Part shown: piece after piece, positions 8,963 through 17,714 of the stretch
How the letters are laid out: each line of letters starts with the position of its first letter
Position numbering within the stretch: the stretch's first letter is position 1
NCBI GenBank assembly: GCA_031553415.1
Contig: JAVBLO010000064.1
Span: forward strand, 1 to 37,074
Direction: 5' to 3'
Source: JAIRVZ01 sp031553415
Lineage (GTDB): Bacteria; Bacteroidota; Bacteroidia; Bacteroidales; Azobacteroidaceae
Length of the DNA: 37,074 nucleotides
The notes under the pieces: generated by a model
Databases searched by the model: none
What the model was told of the DNA's origin: nothing
Seen by the model: only the letters and a program-made list of their open reading frames with translations
Made by a program: the position numbers and the translations under genes

Positions 8963-10264
8963 ATGAGAAAAATTGTTTTAGGTTTTATAATTTGTTTGAA
9001 CTTTGTAGCTGTGTCAGCCCAGGACACAGCTACTGTTGTTCATAAGTTTACATTAGAGGATTGCCTCAATTATGCATTTGGGAATAACTACAACCGGCAA
9101 TCCATGAAATTATCGGAAGATGCTGCAAAAAGTGTTTACGACCAGTCGAAAATGGAACGCTTGCCAAGTTTAAGTGCATCATTAAATGAAAGCCTGACCA
9201 GCAGTAAAGATAACTCAAGTTCCTGGAACGGGAATTATGGATTGAATACTAACCTGGCCCTATATCAGGGAGGAAACATTTCCAACACCATTGAACAGAA
9301 TAAACTGAAAATGGAACAATCGTCTTATCAGACTTCCCAATATGAAAATAACCTGACTATCCAGATACTTCAGGCATTTTTATCAGTTTTGGGAAATGAA
9401 GAGCTACTCAAATATCAATATGCAGTTGTTAAAGCCAGTGAAGAGCAAGCCAAGCAAGGTAAAGAACAATTCAAAGCAGGTCAAATCCTGGAAAGCGATT
9501 ACCTGTTGCTTGAAGCACAATATGCCAATGACAAAAACAATATCACAGACACCCAGATATCAATTGAAAACAGTTTGCTTACATTGAAAAGCCTGCTTTC
9601 CATAAACCCGCTTGAAAACATACAAATTGTGTATCCGGATACTGCCTCATTATCGGAAATGGGTTTTATTCCTTCAAAAGATTATGTTCTTGATAGGGCA
9701 AAAAGCACACTTCCGGATTTCAAAATCAGCAAATATAATGTAGATATTGCAAACATGGGAGTCAAATTATCCAAATCAAACTATTTTCCGACAGTCAGTC
9801 TTTATGGAAGCGCCGGAACCAGACATGTAAATGACTATTCTAATTTCGGACAGCAATTATCCGACAAGGTGAACGCCCAGGTCGGTATTTCCCTGAGTAT
9901 ACCCATCTACGACAACAGCCGTACCAAATCAAGAGTCACTCAAAGCCGGATTGCCCTGCAACAAGCAGAATTAGATAAAAAACAAACTGAACTCGATATC
10001 ATACAAAATGTCACAACAGAATACCAGGATGTTATCTCAGCCTATAACAAATTCCAAACAACAGATATCCGCCAAAATGCTTATTTAAAAACTTTCGAAG
10101 CATATCAGGCCCAGTTTAATGTCGGCTCCATTACAGCTGTGGATTTATTGCAACAACAAAATAATTACATCAGCGCCATGAATGATTATATACAAAGTAA
10201 ATACGGCTTCATGCTGAAAAGAAAAATCCTGGATGTATATATGGGAGTTCCGGTGAAAATGTAA
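8963..10264 (+). CDS. TolC-family outer-membrane efflux channel
   Basis: The outer-membrane exit duct of a tripartite exporter. It has a cleavable signal peptide (cut likely after AVSA, before QDT), then the duplicated OEP architecture: LTLEDC-like start (FTLEDCLNYAFGNN), long alpha-helical hairpins, and beta-strand segments in each half (LNESLTSSKD; TVSLYGSAGTRHVNDYS). The second half ends GSITAVDLLQQQNNYISAMN, the family's typical final helix. Its 433 residues are normal for TolC-like proteins in Bacteroidetes. It is the first gene of a six-gene unit with adaptor, ATPase, permease, kinase and regulator, so it almost surely works with the MacA/MacB-like genes downstream. Confidence 0.94.
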   Translation: MRKIVLGFIICLNFVAVSAQDTATVVHKFTLEDCLNYAFGNNYNRQSMKLSEDAAKSVYDQSKMERLPSLSASLNESLTSSKDNSSSWNGNYGLNTNLALYQGGNISNTIEQNKLKMEQSSYQTSQYENNLTIQILQAFLSVLGNEELLKYQYAVVKASEEQAKQGKEQFKAGQILESDYLLLEAQYANDKNNITDTQISIENSLLTLKSLLSINPLENIQIVYPDTASLSEMGFIPSKDYVLDRAKSTLPDFKISKYNVDIANMGVKLSKSNYFPTVSLYGSAGTRHVNDYSNFGQQLSDKVNAQVGISLSIPIYDNSRTKSRVTQSRIALQQAELDKKQTELDIIQNVTTEYQDVISAYNKFQTTDIRQNAYLKTFEAYQAQFNVGSITAVDLLQQQNNYISAMNDYIQSKYGFMLKRKILDVYMGVPVKM

Positions 10265-10289
10265 TGAATGAAAAATTAAGAATTAAGAT

Positions 10290-11447
10290 ATGAAGAAAAA
10301 GACACTTTTGATTCTGGGAGCCGGTATGGCCGTAGCAATCAGTATCATAGTCATGGCAAGTTGCCGGAAAGAAGAATACCGGTTCAATATTGTAAAAGTA
10401 GAAAAAGGAACTGTACAATCAACCGTGACAGCTACTGGTTATGTTCAACCGGTAGATAAAGTTGATGTGGGCACACAAGTATCCGGAGTTATCGAAAAAA
10501 TTTATGTGGATTTTAATTCTCAGGTTAAAAAGGGACAATTACTGGCAGAATTGGATAAATCTACATTGAAAGAGCAATTAACCCAGTCAAATGCTAAATT
10601 GCTAAGCGCCCAAAGCGATCTGACCTATTCCCAGCAAAACTTCGACAGAATCAAGCAGTTGTATGATGTAAAAGCAGCTACACAAGCTTCATTTGAAGAA
10701 GCTACAAATGCATTGGCACAAGCAAAAACAAATGTGGCAAATGCAAAAGCCAATGTTCATCAATCGCAAGTAAACCTGGGTTATGCCGAAATATACTCAC
10801 CTATCAGCGGAATTGTGCTTAACCGCGCTGTGGAACAAGGGCAAACTGTTGCCGCATCATTCAACACCCCTACCCTTTTCACCATCGCCAATGATTTGAA
10901 AAAAATGCAGGTGGAAGCAGATGTCGATGAAGCAGATATAGGACAAGTGCAATTAGGACAGAAAGTGACATTTACGGTGGATTCCTATCCTAATGATACT
11001 TTCGAAGGAACAGTCAATCAGATACGTCTTCAACCAACAGTTACGAATAATGTGGTTACTTATACCGTAATTATTCAAGCCCCCAATCCTGAAGAAAAAC
11101 TTTTCCCGGGAATGACTGCAAGTGTAACTATCATAACCGATAAAGAAGAAGGATTGACAATCCTCACAGAAGCTCTGAATTTCAAGCCAACCGAACAAAT
11201 GTTGCCTAAACATAAAAATCAACAGGAAACGACTTCACATAACGGAGGTAAAAATATTTGGATGGAAACACCGGAAGGAATTGTTTCTCGTGATATAAAA
11301 ACAGGATTAAATGATGGTATACATATAATTATAAAAGAAGGATTGAAAGAGGGAGATGGCATTATTCTTTCTGTATCGACGGAGAAAAAAGGTAAAAAAG
11401 AGGGAGCTGCTGCGAATCCGTTAATGCCTCAAAGACCAAAGAGATAA
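10290..11447 (+). CDS. MacA-like periplasmic adaptor (HlyD/RND-type membrane fusion protein)
   Basis: The adaptor linking the inner-membrane MacB-type ABC transporter to the TolC duct. The N-terminus has a hydrophobic segment ending VMASC, so it is probably a lipoprotein anchored at Cys25. The barrel-sandwich hybrid domain is visible as GYVQPVDKVDVGTQVSGVIE with VKKGQLLAELD, and its second half as EIYSPISGIVLNRAVEQGQT. Between these are long coiled helices (residues about 90-155, rich in Gln, Ala and Lys). A beta-barrel domain follows (KMQVEADVDEADIGQVQLGQ) and then a membrane-proximal domain. The tail is Lys-rich (KKGKKEG). It starts 25 nt after tolC and 13 nt before the ATPase gene. Confidence 0.93.
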   Translation: MKKKTLLILGAGMAVAISIIVMASCRKEEYRFNIVKVEKGTVQSTVTATGYVQPVDKVDVGTQVSGVIEKIYVDFNSQVKKGQLLAELDKSTLKEQLTQSNAKLLSAQSDLTYSQQNFDRIKQLYDVKAATQASFEEATNALAQAKTNVANAKANVHQSQVNLGYAEIYSPISGIVLNRAVEQGQTVAASFNTPTLFTIANDLKKMQVEADVDEADIGQVQLGQKVTFTVDSYPNDTFEGTVNQIRLQPTVTNNVVTYTVIIQAPNPEEKLFPGMTASVTIITDKEEGLTILTEALNFKPTEQMLPKHKNQQETTSHNGGKNIWMETPEGIVSRDIKTGLNDGIHIIIKEGLKEGDGIILSVSTEKKGKKEGAAANPLMPQRPKR

Positions 11448-11460
11448 CACCCTTGAACCT

Positions 11461-12201
11461 ATGACTAAAATAATCGAAATAAACGAACTTCGCCGGACCT
11501 TTCAGGTTGGAAGTGAAGAGGTACATGCCCTGAAAGGTATTTCCTTTTCCATCAACGAAGGTGAATTTGTCAGTATTATGGGAACCAGCGGTAGTGGTAA
11601 ATCAACTCTCCTGAATATATTGGGATGCCTCGACCGTCCGACTTCAGGGGAATATTATATAGATGGAACTGCTGTGAGTAAAAGGACAAAAAACGAACTA
11701 TCGACCTTGCGCAACCGGAAAATCGGGTTTGTTTTTCAATCTTATAATTTGTTGACAAGAACATCCGCATTGGAAAATGTAGAACTACCACTGCTTTATA
11801 ATAATACAATTTCAAGTAAAGAAAGAAAAGAACGTTCGTTACATGCATTAGAGCAAGTCGGGTTACAAGACCGTATACATCACATGCCGAACCAACTTTC
11901 CGGAGGGCAACAACAACGAGTTGCTATTGCACGTGCGTTGGTTAACGATCCTGTCATCCTCTTAGCTGATGAGGCAACCGGAAATTTGGACACCCGGACT
12001 TCATACGAAATCATGAGTTTATTCCAGGAACTGAACAGCCAAGGCAAAACAATTGCTTTTGTCACACATGAACCTGACATTGCAATTTTTACAAACCGCA
12101 CCATTCAATTACAGGATGGGCATATTATGAAAGATGTACCGGTACAACCCAAATCTGTAAAAGCAGCATTGGAAGCATTACCCAAAAGTGAAGATTATTA
12201 A
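11461..12201 (+). CDS. MacB/LolD-type ABC transporter ATP-binding protein
   Basis: The ATPase of a mechanotransmission-type ABC exporter. All motifs are present: Walker A GTSGSGKS (residues 41-48), Q-loop Gln93, signature LSGGQ (146-150), Walker B VILLADE (165-171), D-loop GNLD and H-loop His203 (FVTHEPD). The 246-residue length is that of a stand-alone ATPase. In E. coli MacB this domain is fused to the permease; here the two are separate genes, as is common in Bacteroidetes. The next gene is the permease, 26 nt downstream. The spacer and stop codon lie in a TTAACTCTTAATT-type repeat word found elsewhere in the window. Confidence 0.95.
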   Translation: MTKIIEINELRRTFQVGSEEVHALKGISFSINEGEFVSIMGTSGSGKSTLLNILGCLDRPTSGEYYIDGTAVSKRTKNELSTLRNRKIGFVFQSYNLLTRTSALENVELPLLYNNTISSKERKERSLHALEQVGLQDRIHHMPNQLSGGQQQRVAIARALVNDPVILLADEATGNLDTRTSYEIMSLFQELNSQGKTIAFVTHEPDIAIFTNRTIQLQDGHIMKDVPVQPKSVKAALEALPKSEDY

Positions 12202-12225
12202 TTCTTAACTTTTAACTCTTAATTT
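12198..12225. repeat. Intergenic TTAACTCTTAATT-type word after the ABC ATPase
   Basis: A run of alternating CTTAACT, TTTTAACT and CTTAATT motifs. It includes the ATPase stop codon (12199-12201). The same word occurs at 34378-34410 and 35058-35084. Confidence 0.6.
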
Positions 12226-12227
12226 AC

Positions 12228-13448
12228 ATGAACATTCTAAATCTTCTGAAAATAGCATATAAAGCGTTGATGCGTAATAAAACGCGGGCGTTACTCACTA
12301 TGTTGGGAATTATTATCGGTATAGGTTCTGTAATTGCCATGGTGAGTTTGGGACAAAGTTCTTCCAAAAGCATCAATGACCAGATTTCCAGCATGGGAAC
12401 CAACCTGATTATGGTTATGCGTTCCAGCCAACGCCAGGGTGGAGTAAACGTCGGGGCTTCCAATGTGCAGACATTAACGGAAAAAGATGTGGATGCTATC
12501 CTGAAACAAACTAAACATATCAGTGAAGCAACTCCTATCGTCAGTGCATCCGGACAATTGGTTTATGGTTCCAATAACTGGCCGGGAAGCATACAGGGAG
12601 GAAATACGGATTTGCTGGCAATCCGCAAATATGAAGTAGAGTCGGGAACAAATTTCACCGGACAAGATGTAAGGGCTGCAGCTAAAGTGTGCCTTGCCGG
12701 ACAAACTGTTGTGGAGAACCTCTTTCCAAATGGGGAAAATCCTATCGGGCAAACCATACGTTTCGGAAAGATACCATTTAAAATTATAGGTGTATTAGCT
12801 TCCAAAGGACAAAACCAAATGGGACAGGATCAGGACGATATTGTTATGGCTCCTTATACAACTGTTCAAAAACGGATACTGGCAATCACCTATATCCACA
12901 TGATCATGGCATCTGCCAGTTCGGAAGAGGTTGCATCTTTGGCTACAGATGAAATAGAGTCGATCCTGCGCACACAGCACAAACTGAAAACAGGACAGGA
13001 TAATGACTTCCAGGTACGTACACAACAGGAAATGCTACAAATGATGAACTCCATCAGCGGATTTTTAACAGTACTATTGGCAGCAATTGCATCCATCTCA
13101 TTGGTTGTTGGCGGCATCGGTATCATGAATATCATGTATGTAACCGTTACTGAACGTACCAAAGAAATCGGTTTACGGATGTCTATCGGAGCTCATAATA
13201 AAGATATTTTACTACAATTTCTGTGCGAAAGTACTATTTTGAGCTTAATTGGCGGGATAATCGGCATCCTGTTCGGACTGGCATTATCATTTATTGCTTC
13301 AAATGCTCTGAACTGGCCCTTCATTGTCAGCGTTCCGGCAGTTGGAATTTCATTCATAGTTTGTGCTGCAACAGGGATTTTCTTTGGTTGGTATCCTGCA
13401 AAGAAAGCTGCTGCACTCGACCCTATCAATGCACTGCGTTACGAGTAA
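12228..13448 (+). CDS. MacB-type ABC transporter permease (FtsX fold)
   Basis: The permease half of a MacB-like exporter. Residues about 17-43 form TM1 (LLTMLGIIIGIGSVIAMVSL, preceded by the NKTRA motif). This is followed by a large periplasmic MacB_PCD-type domain with the family's MGTNLIMV and GQTIRFG segments, and a C-terminal FtsX domain with three TM helices from about residue 275 (LLAAIASISLVVGGIGIMNI, ERTKEIGLRMSIGA, GWYPAKKAAALDPINALRYE). Length 406 is normal. Together with the ATPase, adaptor and TolC channel it should move a substrate from periplasm to outside; E. coli MacAB exports macrolides and heat-stable toxin, but the substrate here is unknown. Confidence 0.95.
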   Translation: MNILNLLKIAYKALMRNKTRALLTMLGIIIGIGSVIAMVSLGQSSSKSINDQISSMGTNLIMVMRSSQRQGGVNVGASNVQTLTEKDVDAILKQTKHISEATPIVSASGQLVYGSNNWPGSIQGGNTDLLAIRKYEVESGTNFTGQDVRAAAKVCLAGQTVVENLFPNGENPIGQTIRFGKIPFKIIGVLASKGQNQMGQDQDDIVMAPYTTVQKRILAITYIHMIMASASSEEVASLATDEIESILRTQHKLKTGQDNDFQVRTQQEMLQMMNSISGFLTVLLAAIASISLVVGGIGIMNIMYVTVTERTKEIGLRMSIGAHNKDILLQFLCESTILSLIGGIIGILFGLALSFIASNALNWPFIVSVPAVGISFIVCAATGIFFGWYPAKKAAALDPINALRYE

Positions 13449-13485
13449 TTTAAGAAAATATCTGTTATATTTGTGGAATTGAAAA

Positions 13486-14559
13486 ATGCAAAAGTCACCG
13501 CTCAACTACAGGACAGCATTGCTGTTATCGTTAGGAATCAGCTTATTGATGAACCTGCTTTTCCTGATCATGTTTTTCTATGGAAGGGATGCTGTCTTAC
13601 CACCTGACGGAGAAAAAGCACGGAAAACTCTGGAAATCGGAGATATGTTAGTACATATATTCTTTAATTTTCTGGTAGCTTTCATGTTATACCTGCTCAA
13701 TTTCAGGCTATTGAAAGGGAACAAATATCCCATGCCCAAATGGTTGTTCATTGTATTGGCAACCCTGATATGTACTGGTATTATAAGTTATATATGCTCA
13801 AATATCCAACTGCAATTACAGGATTTCAAGCCTCCTCATCCAGAAAGATTTATCCGGGGAGGAATGTTCCGTGATTATTTTATTGCTGTTGTAGTTATAT
13901 TATCTTCCCAATTGATTTATCTGTCATACAAGCAACAGCAAATGGCATTGGAAAATGAAATATTGCTGGCCGAAAATATGAAAACAAGGTTTATAGCACT
14001 CAAAAACCAGGTAGATCCCCACTTTCTTTTCAATTCGTTGAATACATTGAACTCATTGATTAAAATAGATACAGATAAGGCGCAGGAATATGTACAGCAA
14101 CTATCATATGTTTTCCGTTATACTTTACAAAATAAAGATGTTATTTCTTTAGAAGAAGAATTGAAATTTACACAGTCTTATGCTACCCTGATGCAAATCC
14201 GGTATGGTGAAAGCCTGAAATTCGAGTTGAAAATAGATCCGAAATACCATTCATGCTCTATTATTCCCCTGAGTTTACAAACCCTGGTCGAAAATGCCAT
14301 CAAACACAATATTGTAAGCAATAAACAACCATTGACAATTATAATTCATACAACAGAAAATGCCATGATTGCAGTTGCAAATTCCATACAACCCAAAAAA
14401 GAAGCTGAAAGCGGAGAAGGGATTGGTCTTGCCAATCTCGCAGAGCGTTACCGGTTGATGTGGAAAAAGGAAATTATTATCAATCAATCGGATAATAACT
14501 TTGAAGTAATAATCCCATTATTGGAAATGAAAAATGAAAGCAATAATTATAGAAGATGA
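13486..14559 (+). CDS. LytS-type sensor histidine kinase (His_kinase family)
   Basis: A membrane sensor kinase of the LytS/YehU type. Four hydrophobic segments occupy residues about 11-32, 53-72, 85-104 and 130-146. A short coiled region leads into the His_kinase domain with phospho-acceptor His179 in NQVDPHFLFNSLNTLNSL. The ATPase part has the N-box LVENAIKHNI and the glycine box GEGIGLANLAERY. The sensory input is probably membrane-borne, as there is no sizeable extracellular domain. It lies 37 nt after the permease, and its 3' end overlaps the response regulator by 26 nt, so the pair is translationally coupled. It presumably tunes the export operon of which it is part. Confidence 0.93.
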   Translation: MQKSPLNYRTALLLSLGISLLMNLLFLIMFFYGRDAVLPPDGEKARKTLEIGDMLVHIFFNFLVAFMLYLLNFRLLKGNKYPMPKWLFIVLATLICTGIISYICSNIQLQLQDFKPPHPERFIRGGMFRDYFIAVVVILSSQLIYLSYKQQQMALENEILLAENMKTRFIALKNQVDPHFLFNSLNTLNSLIKIDTDKAQEYVQQLSYVFRYTLQNKDVISLEEELKFTQSYATLMQIRYGESLKFELKIDPKYHSCSIIPLSLQTLVENAIKHNIVSNKQPLTIIIHTTENAMIAVANSIQPKKEAESGEGIGLANLAERYRLMWKKEIIINQSDNNFEVIIPLLEMKNESNNYRR

Positions 14560-15298
14560 AAACGTTGCAGCTCAGGCGCTACAAGCCTTAATTAAAGAAG
14601 TCTGTCCGGAAATAGAGATTATCGCCATCCTACAATCTATTGATGAAAGCATAGAGTGGTTTCAGGAAAATCGGATGCCTGATTTAGCCTTTGTTGATAT
14701 TCATCTGGCCGACGGCTCTTCTTTTTCCATCTTTGAAGAAATTAAAGTAACCTGCCCGGTTATTTTTACAACTGCTTATGACGAATATGCATTGAAAGCT
14801 TTTGAAGTCAACAGCATTGACTATTTACTGAAACCCATCAATGCAAAAGATTTGGAACGGGCAATCAACAAATATAAAAACTTATCCTCCCGTCCTGAAA
14901 ATGATTCCGGTTTACTCTCCAAATTGATAACAAGCCTGAAACAAAATAAACCTTCTTCCTATAAATCTTATTTTTTAGTCCCTGAAAAAGACAAGTTAAT
15001 TCCTTTAGCCACAAACGATATCGCATGCATCTATATCGACACAAAAATGGTCAAGGCAATTACACATAACGAAAGAGTATTTTATTTAGACCAAACCCTC
15101 GATGAATTAATGCACCAACTGAACCCAGAACAATTCTTCCGTGCCAACCGCCAGTATATAGTATCCAGGAATGCAATAAAAGATTTATCTCTGTGGTTCG
15201 GGAATAAACTATCTATCAATTTAAAAGTACCTGTACCTGAAAGGATTTTAACCAATAAAGCCCGTGTGGCTGAGTTCAAAAAATGGTTTGCTAATTGA
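14534..15298 (+). CDS. LytTR-family response regulator
   Basis: A two-domain response regulator of the LytR/AgrA/AlgR type. The receiver domain (residues 1-120) has acidic residues E7-D8-E9, phospho-acceptor Asp55 (FVDIHLADG), the conserved Thr in IFTTAYDEYALKAF and the Lys in DYLLKPI. The C-terminal LytTR DNA-binding domain (about 150-250) ends with RANRQYIVSRNAI and LKVPVPERIL, typical of the fold. The start ATG lies inside the kinase gene, a 26-nt overlap. It should bind direct repeats near the operon promoter; I did not identify such repeats with confidence. Confidence 0.94.
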   Translation: MKAIIIEDENVAAQALQALIKEVCPEIEIIAILQSIDESIEWFQENRMPDLAFVDIHLADGSSFSIFEEIKVTCPVIFTTAYDEYALKAFEVNSIDYLLKPINAKDLERAINKYKNLSSRPENDSGLLSKLITSLKQNKPSSYKSYFLVPEKDKLIPLATNDIACIYIDTKMVKAITHNERVFYLDQTLDELMHQLNPEQFFRANRQYIVSRNAIKDLSLWFGNKLSINLKVPVPERILTNKARVAEFKKWFAN

Positions 15299-15390
15299 TA
15301 TTTTTGGCTATCTTTAATGTTAAAAACTCACATATCCAAAATATATAGAATTGTATCCATATTCAAAAGTTTCTCTTTTTTTATGGAAAG

Positions 15391-15421
15391 TTTGCTCGTA
15401 TTACAATAATTCATAACTTTG
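15391..15421 (+). promoter_or_regulatory. Bacteroidetes promoter upstream of the DUF4832 gene
   Basis: TTTG (15391-15394), a 19-nt spacer, then TAACTTTG (15414-15421): a full match to TTTG-N19-TAnnTTTG. Transcription should start near 15428, about 20 nt before a terminator-like hairpin. Confidence 0.72.
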
Positions 15422-15447
15422 GCGTCATAAAACTCTAAAAATAAGAT

Positions 15448-15480
15448 AACCCTGCATATCCATTATGTACGGGTTTTTTT
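15448..15480 (+). terminator. Terminator-like hairpin in the leader of the DUF4832 gene
   Basis: AACCC-TGCATA (15448-15458) pairs with TATGTA (15464-15469) and GGGTT (15471-15475), with a single bulged C at 15470 and one G-U pair, followed by a T-run to 15480. It lies between the promoter at 15391 and the ATG at 15505. It could terminate the upstream LytTR operon, act as an attenuator, or both. Confidence 0.65.
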
Positions 15481-15504
15481 ATTGTGATAAACGAAGATGA
15501 TAAA

Positions 15505-17049
15505 ATGATAAAATTTCGAATTTTAATTTTGGCGTTGCTTTTATTAATCATTGATTCTCAGGCACAAACATTAAAAAATATTCAGGTAGAAGGAAAGATA
15601 ACCGCTGTGCAACCGATGACCGGTATTGTTCTCTGGAACGATAATACAGATTACAATTCTACCGATGCCATATCGTTGGAATTTTCATATATGAAATACA
15701 ATGATATTGTAAAAAATAAAGGTGTTTATGACTGGACTGTAATGGAGAATCTGTTGAACAATATTGCCTCGCGGAAACATCAGGCGATTGTGCGCTTTTA
15801 TTTTACATACCCGAAAGATCTTCCTTTACATGATGGTAAAACAACTGTTCCCGATTATATCAAAAACTCTTCCGGATATGTGGATTTTAAAGGCAAGGGA
15901 GATGGAGTGGAATGTTATTTCCCGGATTGGAGATCAACTGAATTACAAGATTTTGCTTTGGAGTTTTATACAAAATTCGCAGAGAAATACGACAATGACC
16001 CACGCTTGGCATTTGTGCAGACAGGTTTCGGATTATGGGCAGAATATCATGCATGGAGCGCTACCTTTACTTATAACAGCACCACATATAAAGAAACAAA
16101 AATGATTGGAATCGGTTTTCCTTCCAAAGATTATCAAAAGACCTTTTTACAGCGCTTGAATTCAGTTTTTGTGAATACACCCTGGAGCATTTCAATTGAT
16201 GCTGCAGATGAAGATTATACGCCAATGGTTAGTACACCAGCTTTGAAAAACCTGAATTTCGGCTTGTTTGATGATTCTTTTATGAGCGAAGAACATGATT
16301 CATACAATAAACTCAATTGGAATTTCTTTGGGACAGAGAGATATAAGACAACTCCTTGTGGAGGAGAATTTAATTATTATACAGACGCCGACCAAAAAGG
16401 TGTATTAAATCCAACCGGCTGGCGAGGCCGTACTTATGAAACAGCTGCTTCCCAGTTTCATATTTCTTACATGATTGGCAACGACCAACCCGAATACCGG
16501 AGTATGGAAAGGATTAAACAGGCAAGTATGGCAAGCGGATACAAATTCAAAGTAGTAAGTTTCAAAACTTCCGGTTCAGAGTCAAAAATCACAATCAGGA
16601 ACACAGGTGTTGCTCCAATCTACCATGATGCTTATGTTTCTGTTAACAACGTCAGGTCGTCAGAATCACTGAAAAGCCTTTTCCCCAACGAAGAAAAGGA
16701 ATATACGGTTTACTCCGGCGGGGATAATCCCGATTTCAAAATTGTTTGCGACCGTTTGGTTCCAGGACAAACCATTCAGTTTGAAGGGAATACAACTATT
16801 TCATCCGAATTACAAGAAATAACATCTAAAGCTTCCGTAGTAGTTAAAAGTAATAGTTTGTATTTATCAGATATAGATTGTCCCGCTACACTAAAAATAA
16901 TAACTACCAATGGAAAAATAGTTCAAACGCAATCCGTTCAATATGGTGATGAAACTATTGAAATAAAAAACCTTTCGCAAGGAATATATTTCTATTCACT
17001 TTATACATATTCAGGAATTCATTTTTCCGGAAAAATATTGATAAAATAA
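15505..17049 (+). CDS. DUF4832-like secreted protein with T9SS C-terminal sorting domain
   Basis: A 514-residue exported protein. The ATG at 15505 gives a clean signal peptide (MIKFRILILALLLLIIDSQA, cut before QTL) and is preferred over the in-frame GTG at 15484. Residues about 30-310 look like a TIM-barrel glycosidase-like region of the DUF4832/DUF4874 type: LEFSYMKYNDI, IVRFYFTYPKDLP, then AFVQTGFGLWAEYHAWS, FGLFDDSFMSEE and a FHISYMIGNDQPEYR segment. An Ig-like stretch follows (about 350-430). The last 70 residues (LKIITTNGKIVQTQS, then NLSQGIYFYSLY and FSGKILIK) are a typical type A sorting domain for T9SS, so the protein probably goes to the cell surface. Enzymatic activity is not shown. 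Confidence 0.8.
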   Translation: MIKFRILILALLLLIIDSQAQTLKNIQVEGKITAVQPMTGIVLWNDNTDYNSTDAISLEFSYMKYNDIVKNKGVYDWTVMENLLNNIASRKHQAIVRFYFTYPKDLPLHDGKTTVPDYIKNSSGYVDFKGKGDGVECYFPDWRSTELQDFALEFYTKFAEKYDNDPRLAFVQTGFGLWAEYHAWSATFTYNSTTYKETKMIGIGFPSKDYQKTFLQRLNSVFVNTPWSISIDAADEDYTPMVSTPALKNLNFGLFDDSFMSEEHDSYNKLNWNFFGTERYKTTPCGGEFNYYTDADQKGVLNPTGWRGRTYETAASQFHISYMIGNDQPEYRSMERIKQASMASGYKFKVVSFKTSGSESKITIRNTGVAPIYHDAYVSVNNVRSSESLKSLFPNEEKEYTVYSGGDNPDFKIVCDRLVPGQTIQFEGNTTISSELQEITSKASVVVKSNSLYLSDIDCPATLKIITTNGKIVQTQSVQYGDETIEIKNLSQGIYFYSLYTYSGIHFSGKILIK

Positions 17050-17150
17050 CAAATTAAAAACCGACAAACCCGATGGATTAACCTTCCGAATCACCTTCTC
17101 TGCGAAAACCACCATTCCCGGCAAACTGTAACCATAAGGTGTTAATTTCA

Positions 17151-17696
17151 TCATATCGATTTGAATTGCAGGCCTTTTTCTTCCAATGCCTTTTTCAATT
17201 CAGGAATGGAACTTTTACCCATACCATGAAATTTCAATATTTCTGTTTCACTATAATGGGAAAGTTTCTTCAAACTGGTAATTTTAGCACCTTCCAGCGC
17301 CCGTCTTGCCGGGGCCGGCAACTGTAACAAGAAACCGCTTTTATCTTTGGATGCAGCAATCTCCAGATTTTCCTTTACCCTGTATTTTACAATCTTAGCA
17401 ATCAGTTTCAGAGGCATCGGTTTATTCAAAGGAAATTGGGCTGCCCCTTTAGAAGTTTTATATCCCGATAATTCTTCTTTAAAAACTTCAATTCCGGATG
17501 CACCGGGATAAAAACCGACATGGCTTTTATGACCTGCAAAATGCACTACATTTCCATCTTGTCTGAAAGTCGGCATTTCCCAACTGATGCATTCTTCGGC
17601 ATCAGGAGCTGCTTTCTTTATCGTGTTTCGAACCTGTTCTAAAATGAGCTGTACCTCTTTTGGAAAACCTGATATGTATTCGTCTATTGTATTCAT
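17151..17696 (-). CDS. DUF1801 protein with C-terminal helix-hairpin-helix domain
   Basis: A two-part protein of 181 residues. The N-terminal 115 residues are DUF1801/YdhG-like: MNTIDEYISGFP, EECISWEMPTFRQDGNVVHF, HVGFYPGASGIEVF and GAAQFPLNKPMP are all family features. The C-terminal 55 residues (LPAPARRALEGAKI, LKKLSHYSETEIL, HGMGKSSIPELKKALEEKG) match the RNA-polymerase alpha-CTD-like helix-hairpin-helix often fused to DUF1801. The ATG at 17696 is used; an in-frame TTG at 17702 is the alternative. It is convergent with the T9SS cargo gene. DUF1801 has no firmly established activity; the second domain suggests nucleic-acid or protein binding. Confidence 0.82.
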   Translation of the reverse strand: MNTIDEYISGFPKEVQLILEQVRNTIKKAAPDAEECISWEMPTFRQDGNVVHFAGHKSHVGFYPGASGIEVFKEELSGYKTSKGAAQFPLNKPMPLKLIAKIVKYRVKENLEIAASKDKSGFLLQLPAPARRALEGAKITSLKKLSHYSETEILKFHGMGKSSIPELKKALEEKGLQFKSI

Positions 17697-17714
17697 GATC
17701 AATGTAAATATACA

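Noticed and set aside
15484..15504. GTG start of the DUF4832 gene at 15484
   Set aside because: The ATG at 15505 begins a clean signal peptide; the upstream start would add polar residues and lie next to the T-run of the hairpin.
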